Of a stretch of 5,027 nt of DNA, positions 1 to 5,027 are shown piece by piece. The stretch comes from an uncultured Lachnospiraceae bacterium. Lineage in GTDB: Bacteria; Bacillota; Clostridia; Lachnospirales; Lachnospiraceae. Within the stretch, counting starts at the first letter, position 1. Each line of letters starts with the position of its first letter. A model generated the notes under the pieces. The model did no database searches. It worked only from the letters and a program-made list of their open reading frames with translations, and was not told the DNA's origin. The DNA lies in assembly GCA_900553305.1 (NCBI GenBank), contig USDI01000177.1, forward strand, positions 1 through 5,027, written 5' to 3'. The position numbers and the translations under genes are program-made.

Positions 1-196
1 CCTGGCTACAGACGGAAGAAGCAAGGAGTACACGTTGGTTTCAAAAATATTGACGGTACGGGAGCTGCCGGACCGTCCAGGTCTTTATGAGCATCGTGCA
101 CAATACATCCATATTGATACGGCAGAGAGGGAAGAGATTATCCGTTTTATTTTTGAAGAAGAAAGAAAACACAGAAAAAGGGAAAAAGGAATATAA
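1..196 (+). CDS. Flagellar brake protein, YcgR-type PilZ domain (C-terminal 64 residues, 5' end outside window)
   Basis: The open frame enters from the left edge (first full codon at 2) and stops with TAA at 194-196, giving the last 64 residues. The segment HRAQYIHIDTAEREEIIRFI, followed by a basic Glu/Arg/Lys-rich tail, matches the end of the PilZ beta-barrel and the closing helix of YcgR / YpfA (DgrA)-type proteins. Family members bind cyclic di-GMP and slow or stop the flagellar motor at high c-di-GMP. The ligand-binding RxxxR and DxSxxG motifs and the N-terminal YcgR domain would lie upstream, so ligand binding cannot be checked here. In Clostridia this gene commonly sits in the fla/che operon next to flhF/flhG and the che genes, which fits its place before cheB. 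The family call rests on a short tail plus context; another PilZ-domain protein is possible. Confidence 0.75.
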   Translation, partial: LATDGRSKEYTLVSKILTVRELPDRPGLYEHRAQYIHIDTAEREEIIRFIFEEERKHRKREKGI

Positions 197-228
197 GTGA
201 TTACTTTGCACCCATGTGAAGGACAAAA

Positions 229-239
229 TGTGGTATACT
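229..239 (+). promoter_or_regulatory. Candidate extended -10 (SigA-type) promoter in front of cheB
   Basis: The bases TGTGGTATACT match the Gram-positive extended -10 pattern TRTGnTATAAT with a single mismatch in the hexamer (TATACT). No convincing -35 hexamer lies 16-18 bases upstream; TTGCAC at 206-211 would need a 22-base spacer, which is too long. Extended -10 promoters often work with a weak -35. A start point near 245-247 would leave a leader of about 70 bases before cheB. It lies in the only sizeable gap of the window, so it could serve as an internal operon promoter for cheB to fliA. This is a sequence match only. Confidence 0.45.
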
Positions 240-240
240 C

Positions 241-300
241 GATATATGGAAACATTAGCATCGGCAAGATGCTGCAAACACATATGTTCTATAACATGTG
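241..300 (+). promoter_or_regulatory. Potential structured leader upstream of cheB: stem-loops with alternative pairing
   Basis: AGCATC (257-262) and GATGCT (268-273) form a perfect 6-bp stem closing the loop GGCAA. CACATATGTT (279-288) can pair with AACATGTG (293-300) as an 8-bp stem with a 2-base bulge and a 4-base loop, ending directly at the cheB ribosome binding site. The same strand (281-288) can instead pair with GATATATG (241-248), with two G-U pairs, enclosing the first stem, so the two arrangements exclude each other. No U-run follows either stem, so these are not intrinsic terminators. It matches no riboswitch class that I recognise. The stems are AT-rich and may be chance. Confidence 0.3.
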
Positions 301-306
301 AAAGGA
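301..306 (+). promoter_or_regulatory. Ribosome binding site of cheB
   Basis: AAAGGA lies 9 bases upstream of ATG 316. It decides the start: the in-frame GTG at 298 has no purine-rich Shine-Dalgarno sequence before it and would place this AAAGGA inside the coding region. Confidence 0.6.
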
Positions 307-315
307 AAAATAAAT

Positions 316-912
316 ATGATTAAAACGGATTCCGCAGGCAAAGTGGTTGCTATTGCCAGTTCTACCGGAGGTCCCAAGGCGCTGCAGAAGCTGATTCCGC
401 TGCTGCCGAAGGAACTGAATGCACCGGTGCTGCTTGTACAGCATATGCCCGCAGGCTTTACGGAAGCATTGGCATCCAGATTGAATGATCTGAGTAAAGT
501 AACCGTGAAGGAAGCTGAAGAAGGTGATATTCTTCAGAAGGGATATGTTTATCTGGCCAGAGGCGGCAGACATATGAACGTAGTCCGGTGCTTACGAGGG
601 CATATGATTCATTATACGGATGAACCGCCCAGAGAGGGTGTAAGGCCTTGCGCCAACTATATGTATGAATCGTTGGAGGACAGTTCCTATGACCTGATTG
701 TATGTGCTGTGCTGACAGGGATGGGTGCCGATGGTACGGCAGGCATTGCAGCATTGAAGCAAAAGAAAAAGGTGATTGTTTATGCGCAGGACGAAGATAG
801 CTGCACCGTATATGGTATGCCAAAGAGCATTGTAAAAAGCGGACTGGCTATAGTGGGAATTCCACTCGAACGTATTGCGCAGGAAATTATTAAGAACGTG
901 GGGGTATGTTAA
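316..912 (+). CDS. cheB: Protein-glutamate methylesterase CheB, catalytic domain only (no receiver domain)
   Basis: This 198-residue protein is the CheB methylesterase domain, which hydrolyses glutamyl methyl esters on chemoreceptors in the cytoplasm, opposing CheR. The Ser-His-Asp triad is visible: Ser16 in ASSTGGP, His43 in VQHMPAGFT and Asp139 in LTGMGADGTAG. Their spacing closely follows Salmonella S164/H190/D286. The conserved EPPREGVRP segment and the CTVYGMP segment near the C-terminus are also present. Ordinary CheB is about 350 residues with an N-terminal receiver (REC) domain that inhibits the catalytic domain until phosphorylated by CheA. Here only about 9 residues precede the core, and the preceding 119 bases encode no REC remnant. 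It is either always active or controlled in another way. ATG 316 was chosen for its AAAGGA site; GTG 298 would add six residues. The stop lies one base before cheA. The domain call is very secure; regulation is inferred. Confidence 0.93.
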   Translation: MIKTDSAGKVVAIASSTGGPKALQKLIPLLPKELNAPVLLVQHMPAGFTEALASRLNDLSKVTVKEAEEGDILQKGYVYLARGGRHMNVVRCLRGHMIHYTDEPPREGVRPCANYMYESLEDSSYDLIVCAVLTGMGADGTAGIAALKQKKKVIVYAQDEDSCTVYGMPKSIVKSGLAIVGIPLERIAQEIIKNVGVC

Positions 913-913
913 A

Positions 914-2986
914 ATGGATGTAAGTCAATATTTGGAAATTTTCCTGGATGAAACCAAGGAACATCTTGAAAATCTGAACACACAGATTTTGAAACTGGAA
1001 CAGGAGCCGGAAGATACGGATACCATTAATGAAATTTTCCGTGCGGCACATTCCTTAAAGGGCATGGCAGGAACCATGGGCTATAAGAGAATGCAGACAC
1101 TGACTCATGATATGGAAAATGTATTTTCCGAAATCCGTAACGGTACATTGAAGGTATCTGCCAATATGATCGATACATTATTTCAATGTCTGGATGCCCT
1201 GGAAGAGTATACAAATAATATTCAGGAGACAGCGGACGAAGGAACCAATGACAATCAACCTTTGATTGAAATGCTGAACAGCTTCTTAAAGGGCAGCGAT
1301 GCCCCTGACGGGGAAGCAAAGAAAGAAGATCCGGCAGCAGCAGAAGCAGAAAAGAAAGCTGCGGCAGAAGGTGAAGAAAAGTGGAAGGATATTGTTCTTA
1401 CCGATGAGCAGAAGCATGTATTCCGTACGGCAAAAGAACAGGGCAAAAATGTATTCGGTATGACCGTTTATGTCCATGAGAACTGTCTGCTTAAGGCAGC
1501 AAGGGCATTCCTTGTATATAAGGCTGTTGAGGAGAAGGCAGAAATTATTGTCTGCAATCCCTCTGCACAGGATATTGAGGATGAAAAGTTTGACCTGGAT
1601 TTCAGTCTGATTGTTGTCACAGATGTTTCTCTGGATGAAATTCTTCATGCAGCAAGAAATGTTTCGGAAATTGAAAAGGTAGTCGGATCTGAGCTGGAAC
1701 TTAAGGAAGAGGAGAGCCCCGCAGAAGAAACCGCACCGGCGGTATCCGATAAGGCAGAAAGAAGACCGGCACCCGCACAGGCTGCTTCCCCCGCAGCTGC
1801 CAAGAATGACAAGAAACCGGCAGGAAAACCGGTTGTTAACCGGACGGTTCGTGTAGATATCGAAAAACTGGATGTTTTAATGAATCTGGTAAGTGAGCTG
1901 ATTATCGCGAAGAACTCCCTGGTATCAGCATCGGGTGCGGAAGGTGTGAACAGCACAACCTTTAATGAACAGATTGAGTATCTGGAAAGTGTAACAACAA
2001 ATCTTCATGAATCCGTCATGAAAGTACGAATGGTTCCTATTGAGAGTGTTGTAAGCAAATTCCCGAGAATGATTCGTGATCTTTCCAAGAAGCTGGATAA
2101 GAAGATGGAATTATATATGTCCGGTGAGGAAACGGAACTTGACCGTACGGTAGTAGATGAGATTGGTGATCCTCTGATGCACTTACTTCGTAATTCCGCC
2201 GATCATGGACTGGAATCTGCCGAAGTGCGGGCACAGCGCGGCAAGCCGGAGGTTGGTTCAATTTTCCTTGATGCATATCAGGATGGTAATAACGTTGTCA
2301 TTGAGGTTCGTGATGATGGTAACGGTATTGATGTAGAGAGCGTTAAGAAGACAGCGATTGAGCGTGGCGTAATTACTCCGGAACAGGGAGATAACATGAG
2401 TGAGAAGGATATCATTAACCTTCTGTTCCATGCCGGATTTTCCACTTCAAAGAAGATTACCGATGTATCCGGAAGAGGTGTTGGCCTTGATGTTGTAAAA
2501 TCCAAGATTGAATCTTTAAGCGGTGAGGTTGAAGTCAAGAGTAAGCTTGGAGAGGGAAGCACCTGGATTATCCGTCTGCCTCTGACACTTGCAATTATTC
2601 AGGCACTCATGGTAACTGTGGGTGGTGAAAAGTATGCCATTTCTCTTGGCAGCATCCAGACCATTGAAGATATTAAGCCGGAAGAAATCAAACTGGTACA
2701 GAACAGCGAAGTAATCAACTTAAGAGGAACCGTCATTCCGATTATCCGTCTGAGCAATGTCCTCGAGATCGAAAGTTTAAAGAAGCCGGATGAGAACATG
2801 GTTGTTGTTATCGTAAAGAAGGGCGAGAAGCTTGCAGGTCTTGTGGTTGACGAGCTTATGGGACAGCAGGAAATCGTTATTAAATCACTCGGAAAATACA
2901 TCAACAAGTGTAAGTTCATCAGCGGTGCAACCATTTTAGGTGATGGCGAGATCGCATTGATTCTTGATGCAAATGCACTGTTTTAG
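914..2986 (+). CDS. cheA: Chemotaxis sensor histidine kinase CheA
   Basis: A 690-residue CheA with all five domains in order. P1 phosphotransfer domain is about 1-105, with phospho-acceptor His46 in AAHSLKG. P2 CheY-binding domain is about 180-260 and resembles the Thermotoga-type P2. An Ala/Pro/Glu/Lys-rich linker runs about 260-308, and P3 dimerisation about 310-378. P4 ATPase is about 379-560: N-box HLLRNSADHG (423-432), G1 DDGNGID (467-473), F-box GFSTS (508-512), G2 GRGVGLD (520-526) and GEGSTW (546-551). P5, the CheW-like receptor-coupling domain, runs about 562-690. It autophosphorylates in receptor arrays at the membrane and passes phosphate to CheY. With this CheB lacking a receiver, CheB is probably not a phosphate target. 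Start ATG 914 gives the usual MDVSQYLEIF beginning, with a G-run (900-904) as ribosome binding site inside cheB; TTG 875 in frame would add 13 atypical residues. No damage is seen. Confidence 0.98.
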   Translation: MDVSQYLEIFLDETKEHLENLNTQILKLEQEPEDTDTINEIFRAAHSLKGMAGTMGYKRMQTLTHDMENVFSEIRNGTLKVSANMIDTLFQCLDALEEYTNNIQETADEGTNDNQPLIEMLNSFLKGSDAPDGEAKKEDPAAAEAEKKAAAEGEEKWKDIVLTDEQKHVFRTAKEQGKNVFGMTVYVHENCLLKAARAFLVYKAVEEKAEIIVCNPSAQDIEDEKFDLDFSLIVVTDVSLDEILHAARNVSEIEKVVGSELELKEEESPAEETAPAVSDKAERRPAPAQAASPAAAKNDKKPAGKPVVNRTVRVDIEKLDVLMNLVSELIIAKNSLVSASGAEGVNSTTFNEQIEYLESVTTNLHESVMKVRMVPIESVVSKFPRMIRDLSKKLDKKMELYMSGEETELDRTVVDEIGDPLMHLLRNSADHGLESAEVRAQRGKPEVGSIFLDAYQDGNNVVIEVRDDGNGIDVESVKKTAIERGVITPEQGDNMSEKDIINLLFHAGFSTSKKITDVSGRGVGLDVVKSKIESLSGEVEVKSKLGEGSTWIIRLPLTLAIIQALMVTVGGEKYAISLGSIQTIEDIKPEEIKLVQNSEVINLRGTVIPIIRLSNVLEIESLKKPDENMVVVIVKKGEKLAGLVVDELMGQQEIVIKSLGKYINKCKFISGATILGDGEIALILDANALF

Positions 2987-2990
2987 GAAT

Positions 2991-2997
2991 GGGGGAG
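2991..2997 (+). promoter_or_regulatory. Ribosome binding site of cheW
   Basis: GGGGGAG lies 6 bases upstream of ATG 3004. It decides against the earlier in-frame ATG at 2989, whose G is the first base of this site and which has no Shine-Dalgarno sequence of its own. Confidence 0.6.
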
Positions 2998-3003
2998 AGA
3001 ATC

Positions 3004-3471
3004 ATGGACGAATTAAGAGTAAACAATGAAGTAAAAACAGAAGGCGACAGCATCCAGTATATTGTAATTAAGCTGGGAGCTGAGCAGTACGGAATTGATA
3101 TCAAATATGTGGACAATATCGTAAGAATGCAGCATATTACCAGGGTTCCCAAGGTGGCAGCTTATCTGAAGGGTGTGATCAATCTTCGGGGTGAGGTGAT
3201 TCCGGTTATGAATCTCCGCCTGAAAATGGGACTTCCCGAGCAGGAGGCAACGAAAGCATCCAGAATCATTATTTTAAAACTGGAACAGCACGGAACGATT
3301 GGCTTTATTGTGGATGAGGTGCGTGAGGTTGTCACACTGTCTCCGGATCAGATTGACAAAGTTACTTATGATGCCAATGATGATAAAACCAACTTTGTTT
3401 TCGGTATTGGCAAGTATGAGAATGATCTGATATCCTTGCTTGATATGAATGTGGTTGCAGCAGAACGATAA
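3004..3471 (+). CDS. cheW: Chemotaxis coupling protein CheW
   Basis: A 155-residue single CheW domain, the usual length for the family. It is a cytoplasmic SH3-like scaffold that binds the P5 domain of CheA and the tips of chemoreceptors, building the signalling array. Visible family signatures are YGIDIKYVDNIVRM (about 32-45), ITRVP followed by YLKGVINLRGEVIPV (INLRG at 59-63), and GFIVDEVREVV near residue 105. The N-terminal 15-18 residues are polar and probably flexible. There is no fused receiver domain, so it is CheW rather than CheV. It follows cheA by 17 bases and precedes cheC by 27, consistent with one operon supplying kinase and coupler together. The start at 3004 was chosen on the ribosome binding site; ATG 2989 would add five residues. 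Confidence 0.97.
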   Translation: MDELRVNNEVKTEGDSIQYIVIKLGAEQYGIDIKYVDNIVRMQHITRVPKVAAYLKGVINLRGEVIPVMNLRLKMGLPEQEATKASRIIILKLEQHGTIGFIVDEVREVVTLSPDQIDKVTYDANDDKTNFVFGIGKYENDLISLLDMNVVAAER

Positions 3472-3488
3472 ACAAAATGAGACATAAT

Positions 3489-3495
3489 AGGAGGG
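3489..3495 (+). promoter_or_regulatory. Ribosome binding site of cheC
   Basis: AGGAGGG lies 3 bases upstream of ATG 3499 (4 bases from the AGGAGG core). The spacing is short, but the next in-frame ATG (3514) would be about 18 bases away, so 3499 is preferred. Confidence 0.6.
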
Positions 3496-3498
3496 ACC

Positions 3499-4134
3499 AT
3501 GAAGGACCTTAGTATGGAGCAAATAACACAACAGTATTATGATGTGTTAAAGGAAATAGGTAATATTGGTGCCGGAAATGCAACAACTGCACTGGCACAG
3601 CTGATTAACTGTAAGGTAGATATGAAGGTTCCGCAGGTGCGTCTTCTGAACTTTAATGAACTTGGTGCGCTGCTTGGTGGCGAAGAGGCGATTCTGGTGA
3701 GCATTTATCTTCAGGTAGAAGGTGATGTGGAAGGAAGCATGATGTTCGTTCTTTCGGAGGAATCGGCACTGCATCTTGTGAATAAACTGATGAGCGGAAT
3801 GCTGGGAGTCCCGGAGAAGCCGATTGAAGAATGTCATTTTGGTGAGATGGAATGTTCTGCAATGAAGGAAGTAGGAAATATTATTACAGGTGCTTATCTG
3901 AATGCATTATCTTCATTGACCAATATGAAAATCTTTCCTTCGGTACCACAGCTTGGGATTGATATGGCGGGGGCCATAATGAGTGTTCCGGCAGCAGAAT
4001 TCGGGGTAATGGGAGATAATATTCTGCTGATCCAGACACAGTTTTCAGATGATATTGAACTGGATGGTTATTTTATACTGATTCCGGATGTGGAATCATA
4101 TGATAGAATTCTTTCTGCATTGGGAGTTGTGTAA
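3499..4134 (+). CDS. cheC: CheY-P phosphatase CheC
   Basis: A 211-residue CheC, near the usual length of about 205-210. It dephosphorylates CheY-P and, in Bacillus and Thermotoga, binds CheD, with CheY-P stabilising that complex. Both copies of the phosphatase signature [D/S]-x3-E-x2-N are intact: Asp15/Glu19/Asn22 in DVLKEIGNIGAGN, and Ser120/Glu124/Asn127 in SAMKEVGNIITGAYLNAL. CheX has one such site, and FliY carries an extra SpoA (FliN-like) C-terminal domain that is missing here, so CheC is the best call. It lies between cheW and cheD, and its stop is one base before the cheD start, so the two partner proteins are probably translationally coupled. ATG 3499 has a strong but close ribosome binding site; ATG 3514 is the alternative and would remove five residues without touching a motif. 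Confidence 0.96.
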   Translation: MKDLSMEQITQQYYDVLKEIGNIGAGNATTALAQLINCKVDMKVPQVRLLNFNELGALLGGEEAILVSIYLQVEGDVEGSMMFVLSEESALHLVNKLMSGMLGVPEKPIEECHFGEMECSAMKEVGNIITGAYLNALSSLTNMKIFPSVPQLGIDMAGAIMSVPAAEFGVMGDNILLIQTQFSDDIELDGYFILIPDVESYDRILSALGVV

Positions 4135-4135
4135 A

Positions 4136-4624
4136 ATGAGTGAAATAATTAAGGTTGGTATGGCTGACTGGAAGGTCTGTTCCGGTCAGGACGGGGTAAC
4201 CACACTGGGGCTTGGCTCCTGTGTGGGAATCGCAATCCGTGATCCGGGGACAGGCATTGGAGGACTTGCCCATATCATGCTTCCGGACAGTACGGAGATC
4301 CGGAACAATGACAACAGATTCAAGTTTGCAGATACCGGAATTGCCGATATGGTGGAAGAAATGGTGAAACAGGGAGCTGTACGGAGCCGTATGGTTGCCA
4401 AGATCGCAGGCGGTGCGCAGATGTTTGCTTACGGAAATGCCAAAAGTGACATGATCCGTGTGGGTGAGAGAAATGTAATTGCCAGTAAAAAGACTCTTGA
4501 AAAGATGAAGATACCCCTTCTTGCCGAAGATACAGGGGATACGTATGGACGAACTGTTATTTTTTATCCGGCAACAGGTGTATTCACCATTCGGGCAGTA
4601 GGTAAACCGGAGAAGAATATATGA
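4136..4624 (+). CDS. cheD: Chemoreceptor glutamine deamidase CheD
   Basis: A 162-residue CheD of normal length. It converts particular receptor glutamines to glutamates, creating methylation sites and raising receptor activity; binding to CheC controls it. The cysteine-hydrolase residues are visible: Cys29 in GLGSCVGI, His46 in GGLAHIMLP and Thr23 just before the Cys loop, corresponding to C27/H44/T21 of Thermotoga CheD. KFADTGIADMVEEM and KIAGGAQMF are further family segments. Start ATG 4136 gives the typical MSEIIKVGMADW beginning, with GGGAG (4122-4126) 9 bases upstream; an in-frame ATG at 4088 would add 16 unconserved residues overlapping cheC. The 3' end overlaps the next gene by four bases (ATGA). 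Confidence 0.97.
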   Translation: MSEIIKVGMADWKVCSGQDGVTTLGLGSCVGIAIRDPGTGIGGLAHIMLPDSTEIRNNDNRFKFADTGIADMVEEMVKQGAVRSRMVAKIAGGAQMFAYGNAKSDMIRVGERNVIASKKTLEKMKIPLLAEDTGDTYGRTVIFYPATGVFTIRAVGKPEKNI

Positions 4625-4929
4625 GAAAAATAAAACTTCTGGCTCCCTTTCTTATGCTGCTTTCCGGACTGATAGCCAGCACGATGATGTTTTATTATCA
4701 CTATGAGAAAAAGCAGCTTTTACTGATACTTATACTGGTGATGCTGTTCTTTTATCTGACAGGAGCCTTTATCCAGAGAAAAGTTAACCAGTTTATACAG
4801 AAACAGGAAGAGGAAGAAGCTGCCAGAAAAGCACAAGAGGGAGAAGTGATTGAGAAGGAAGCTGTGGAAGAAGACGGCACAGTGGAAAAGGAAGAAACAA
4901 ATTCTGATTCCAGACAGGATACAGAATAA
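4621..4929 (+). CDS. Small two-pass membrane protein of unknown function, between cheD and fliA
   Basis: I do not recognise a named family. The 102-residue product begins MRKIK, then has two hydrophobic segments (about 6-26 and 33-51) joined by a very short polar turn (HYEKKQ, 27-32). A basic QRK stop-transfer sequence follows, then a highly charged, Glu-rich tail (about 56-102) that may be helical or disordered. The positive-inside rule suggests both ends are cytoplasmic, with a hairpin in the membrane. The start overlaps the cheD stop as ATGA, and GGAGAAG (4609-4615) inside cheD is a suitable ribosome binding site, so it is very likely translated and coupled to cheD. Its place in the operon suggests a motility-linked role, such as acting with receptors, motor or export apparatus, but this is inference only. 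Confidence 0.85.
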   Translation: MRKIKLLAPFLMLLSGLIASTMMFYYHYEKKQLLLILILVMLFFYLTGAFIQRKVNQFIQKQEEEEAARKAQEGEVIEKEAVEEDGTVEKEETNSDSRQDTE

Positions 4930-4941
4930 ATAAAATGCATT

Positions 4942-4949
4942 GGAGGAGG
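4942..4949 (+). promoter_or_regulatory. Ribosome binding site of fliA
   Basis: GGAGGAGG lies just upstream of ATG 4952, with the first GGAGG core (4942-4946) at 5 bases. It fixes the start of the partial sigma factor gene. The 22-base gap after the previous stop has no terminator or recognisable promoter. Confidence 0.6.
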
Positions 4950-4951
4950 CT

Positions 4952-5027
4952 ATGGACGAAGCATATAAGGATAAGCTTTGGAGCGAATATGCAACAACGA
5001 AATCGTCGGAAGTCAGAGAACAACTGA
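4952..5027 (+). CDS. fliA: Flagellar sigma factor FliA/SigD (sigma-28), N-terminal 25 residues
   Basis: Only the first 25 codons lie in the window; the gene runs off the right edge in frame. The stretch LWSEYATTKSSEVREQL resembles the N-terminus of FliA/WhiG/SigD sigma factors just before region 2 (pattern LWxxYxxTKxxxxRxxL). FliA directs RNA polymerase to late flagellar, flagellin and chemotaxis promoters and is normally held by the anti-sigma factor FlgM. In Bacillus subtilis sigD likewise lies at the 3' end of the fla/che operon after cheA-cheW-cheC-cheD, so context strongly supports the call. The DNA-binding regions cannot be checked here. Confidence 0.85.
   Translation, partial: MDEAYKDKLWSEYATTKSSEVREQL

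Noticed and set aside
238..245. CTCGATAT upstream of cheB as a sigma-28 -10 element (6 of 8 matches)
   Set aside because: No TAAA at the proper distance; the overlapping TGTGGTATACT element is a better promoter match.
257..273. Hairpin AGCATC-GGCAA-GATGCT as an intrinsic terminator after the PilZ gene
   Set aside because: The stem is only 6 bp and no T-run follows.
298..315. GTG at 298 as the start of cheB
   Set aside because: It has no ribosome binding site before it, while AAAGGA at 301-306 is well placed for ATG 316.
875..913. TTG at 875 as the start of cheA
   Set aside because: It would overlap cheB and add 13 residues unlike any CheA; ATG 914 yields the standard N-terminus right before the P1 domain.
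1026..2934. Several minus-strand open frames of 60-120 codons opposite cheA
   Set aside because: They lie wholly antisense to strongly conserved cheA domains, have low-complexity or unrecognisable products, and no supporting start signals; they are shadows of the real gene.
2989..3003. ATG at 2989 as the start of cheW
   Set aside because: It has no Shine-Dalgarno sequence, and the G-rich site 2991-2997 is positioned for ATG 3004.
4088..4135. ATG at 4088 as the start of cheD
   Set aside because: It would overlap the end of cheC by 47 bases and precede the conserved CheD beginning; ATG 4136 has a good ribosome binding site.
4343..4350. Perfect sigma-28 -10 sequence GCCGATAT inside cheD
   Set aside because: The required TAAA-type -35 about 15 bases upstream is missing (GTTT at 4324-4327), and the bases encode a conserved CheD segment, so a chance match is likelier.
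1..5027. Mobile elements, CRISPR arrays, tRNA or rRNA genes, toxin-antitoxin or defence genes
   Set aside because: None were seen; apart from 197-315 the window is almost fully covered by co-directional motility genes.

Overview
The window lies inside a flagellar/chemotaxis (fla/che) operon of a motile, low-to-moderate-GC Firmicute. The gene order PilZ brake protein - cheB - cheA - cheW - cheC - cheD - small membrane protein - fliA, the purine-rich AGGAGG-type ribosome binding sites, and the CheC/CheD adaptation branch (absent from enteric bacteria) all point to Clostridia. The Lachnospiraceae (Roseburia / Eubacterium rectale / Butyrivibrio-like) are the most likely group. This placement is an inference from gene order and protein character, not from a database match.

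Layout: all genes are on the + strand and nearly contiguous. The last 64 codons of a YcgR-type PilZ (c-di-GMP) flagellar brake gene end at 196. A gap of about 119 bases (197-315) is the only substantial non-coding stretch. It holds a good extended -10 promoter candidate (229-239) and a potential stem-loop leader (241-300). Then follow cheB (316-912, methylesterase domain only), cheA (914-2986), cheW (3004-3471), cheC (3499-4134), cheD (4136-4624), a 102-residue two-pass membrane protein of unknown function (4621-4929), and the first 25 codons of the flagellar sigma factor FliA/SigD (4952 to the window end). Junctions are tight: one base between stop and start at cheB/cheA and cheC/cheD, and a 4-base overlap at cheD/membrane protein. 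No terminator was found, so this is one transcription unit running into fliA.

How the genes work together: CheW couples chemoreceptors to the CheA kinase, which phosphorylates CheY (not encoded here). CheC dephosphorylates CheY-P and binds CheD. CheD deamidates receptor glutamines. CheB removes methyl groups from receptor glutamates; its partner CheR is not in the window. The PilZ protein links c-di-GMP to motor braking, and FliA turns on late flagellar and chemotaxis genes.

The window is mostly a recognisable, intact chemotaxis operon rather than a new system. The points worth a second look are the CheB that lacks its receiver domain, the promoter plus mutually exclusive stem-loops directly in front of it, and the uncharacterised membrane protein between cheD and fliA.
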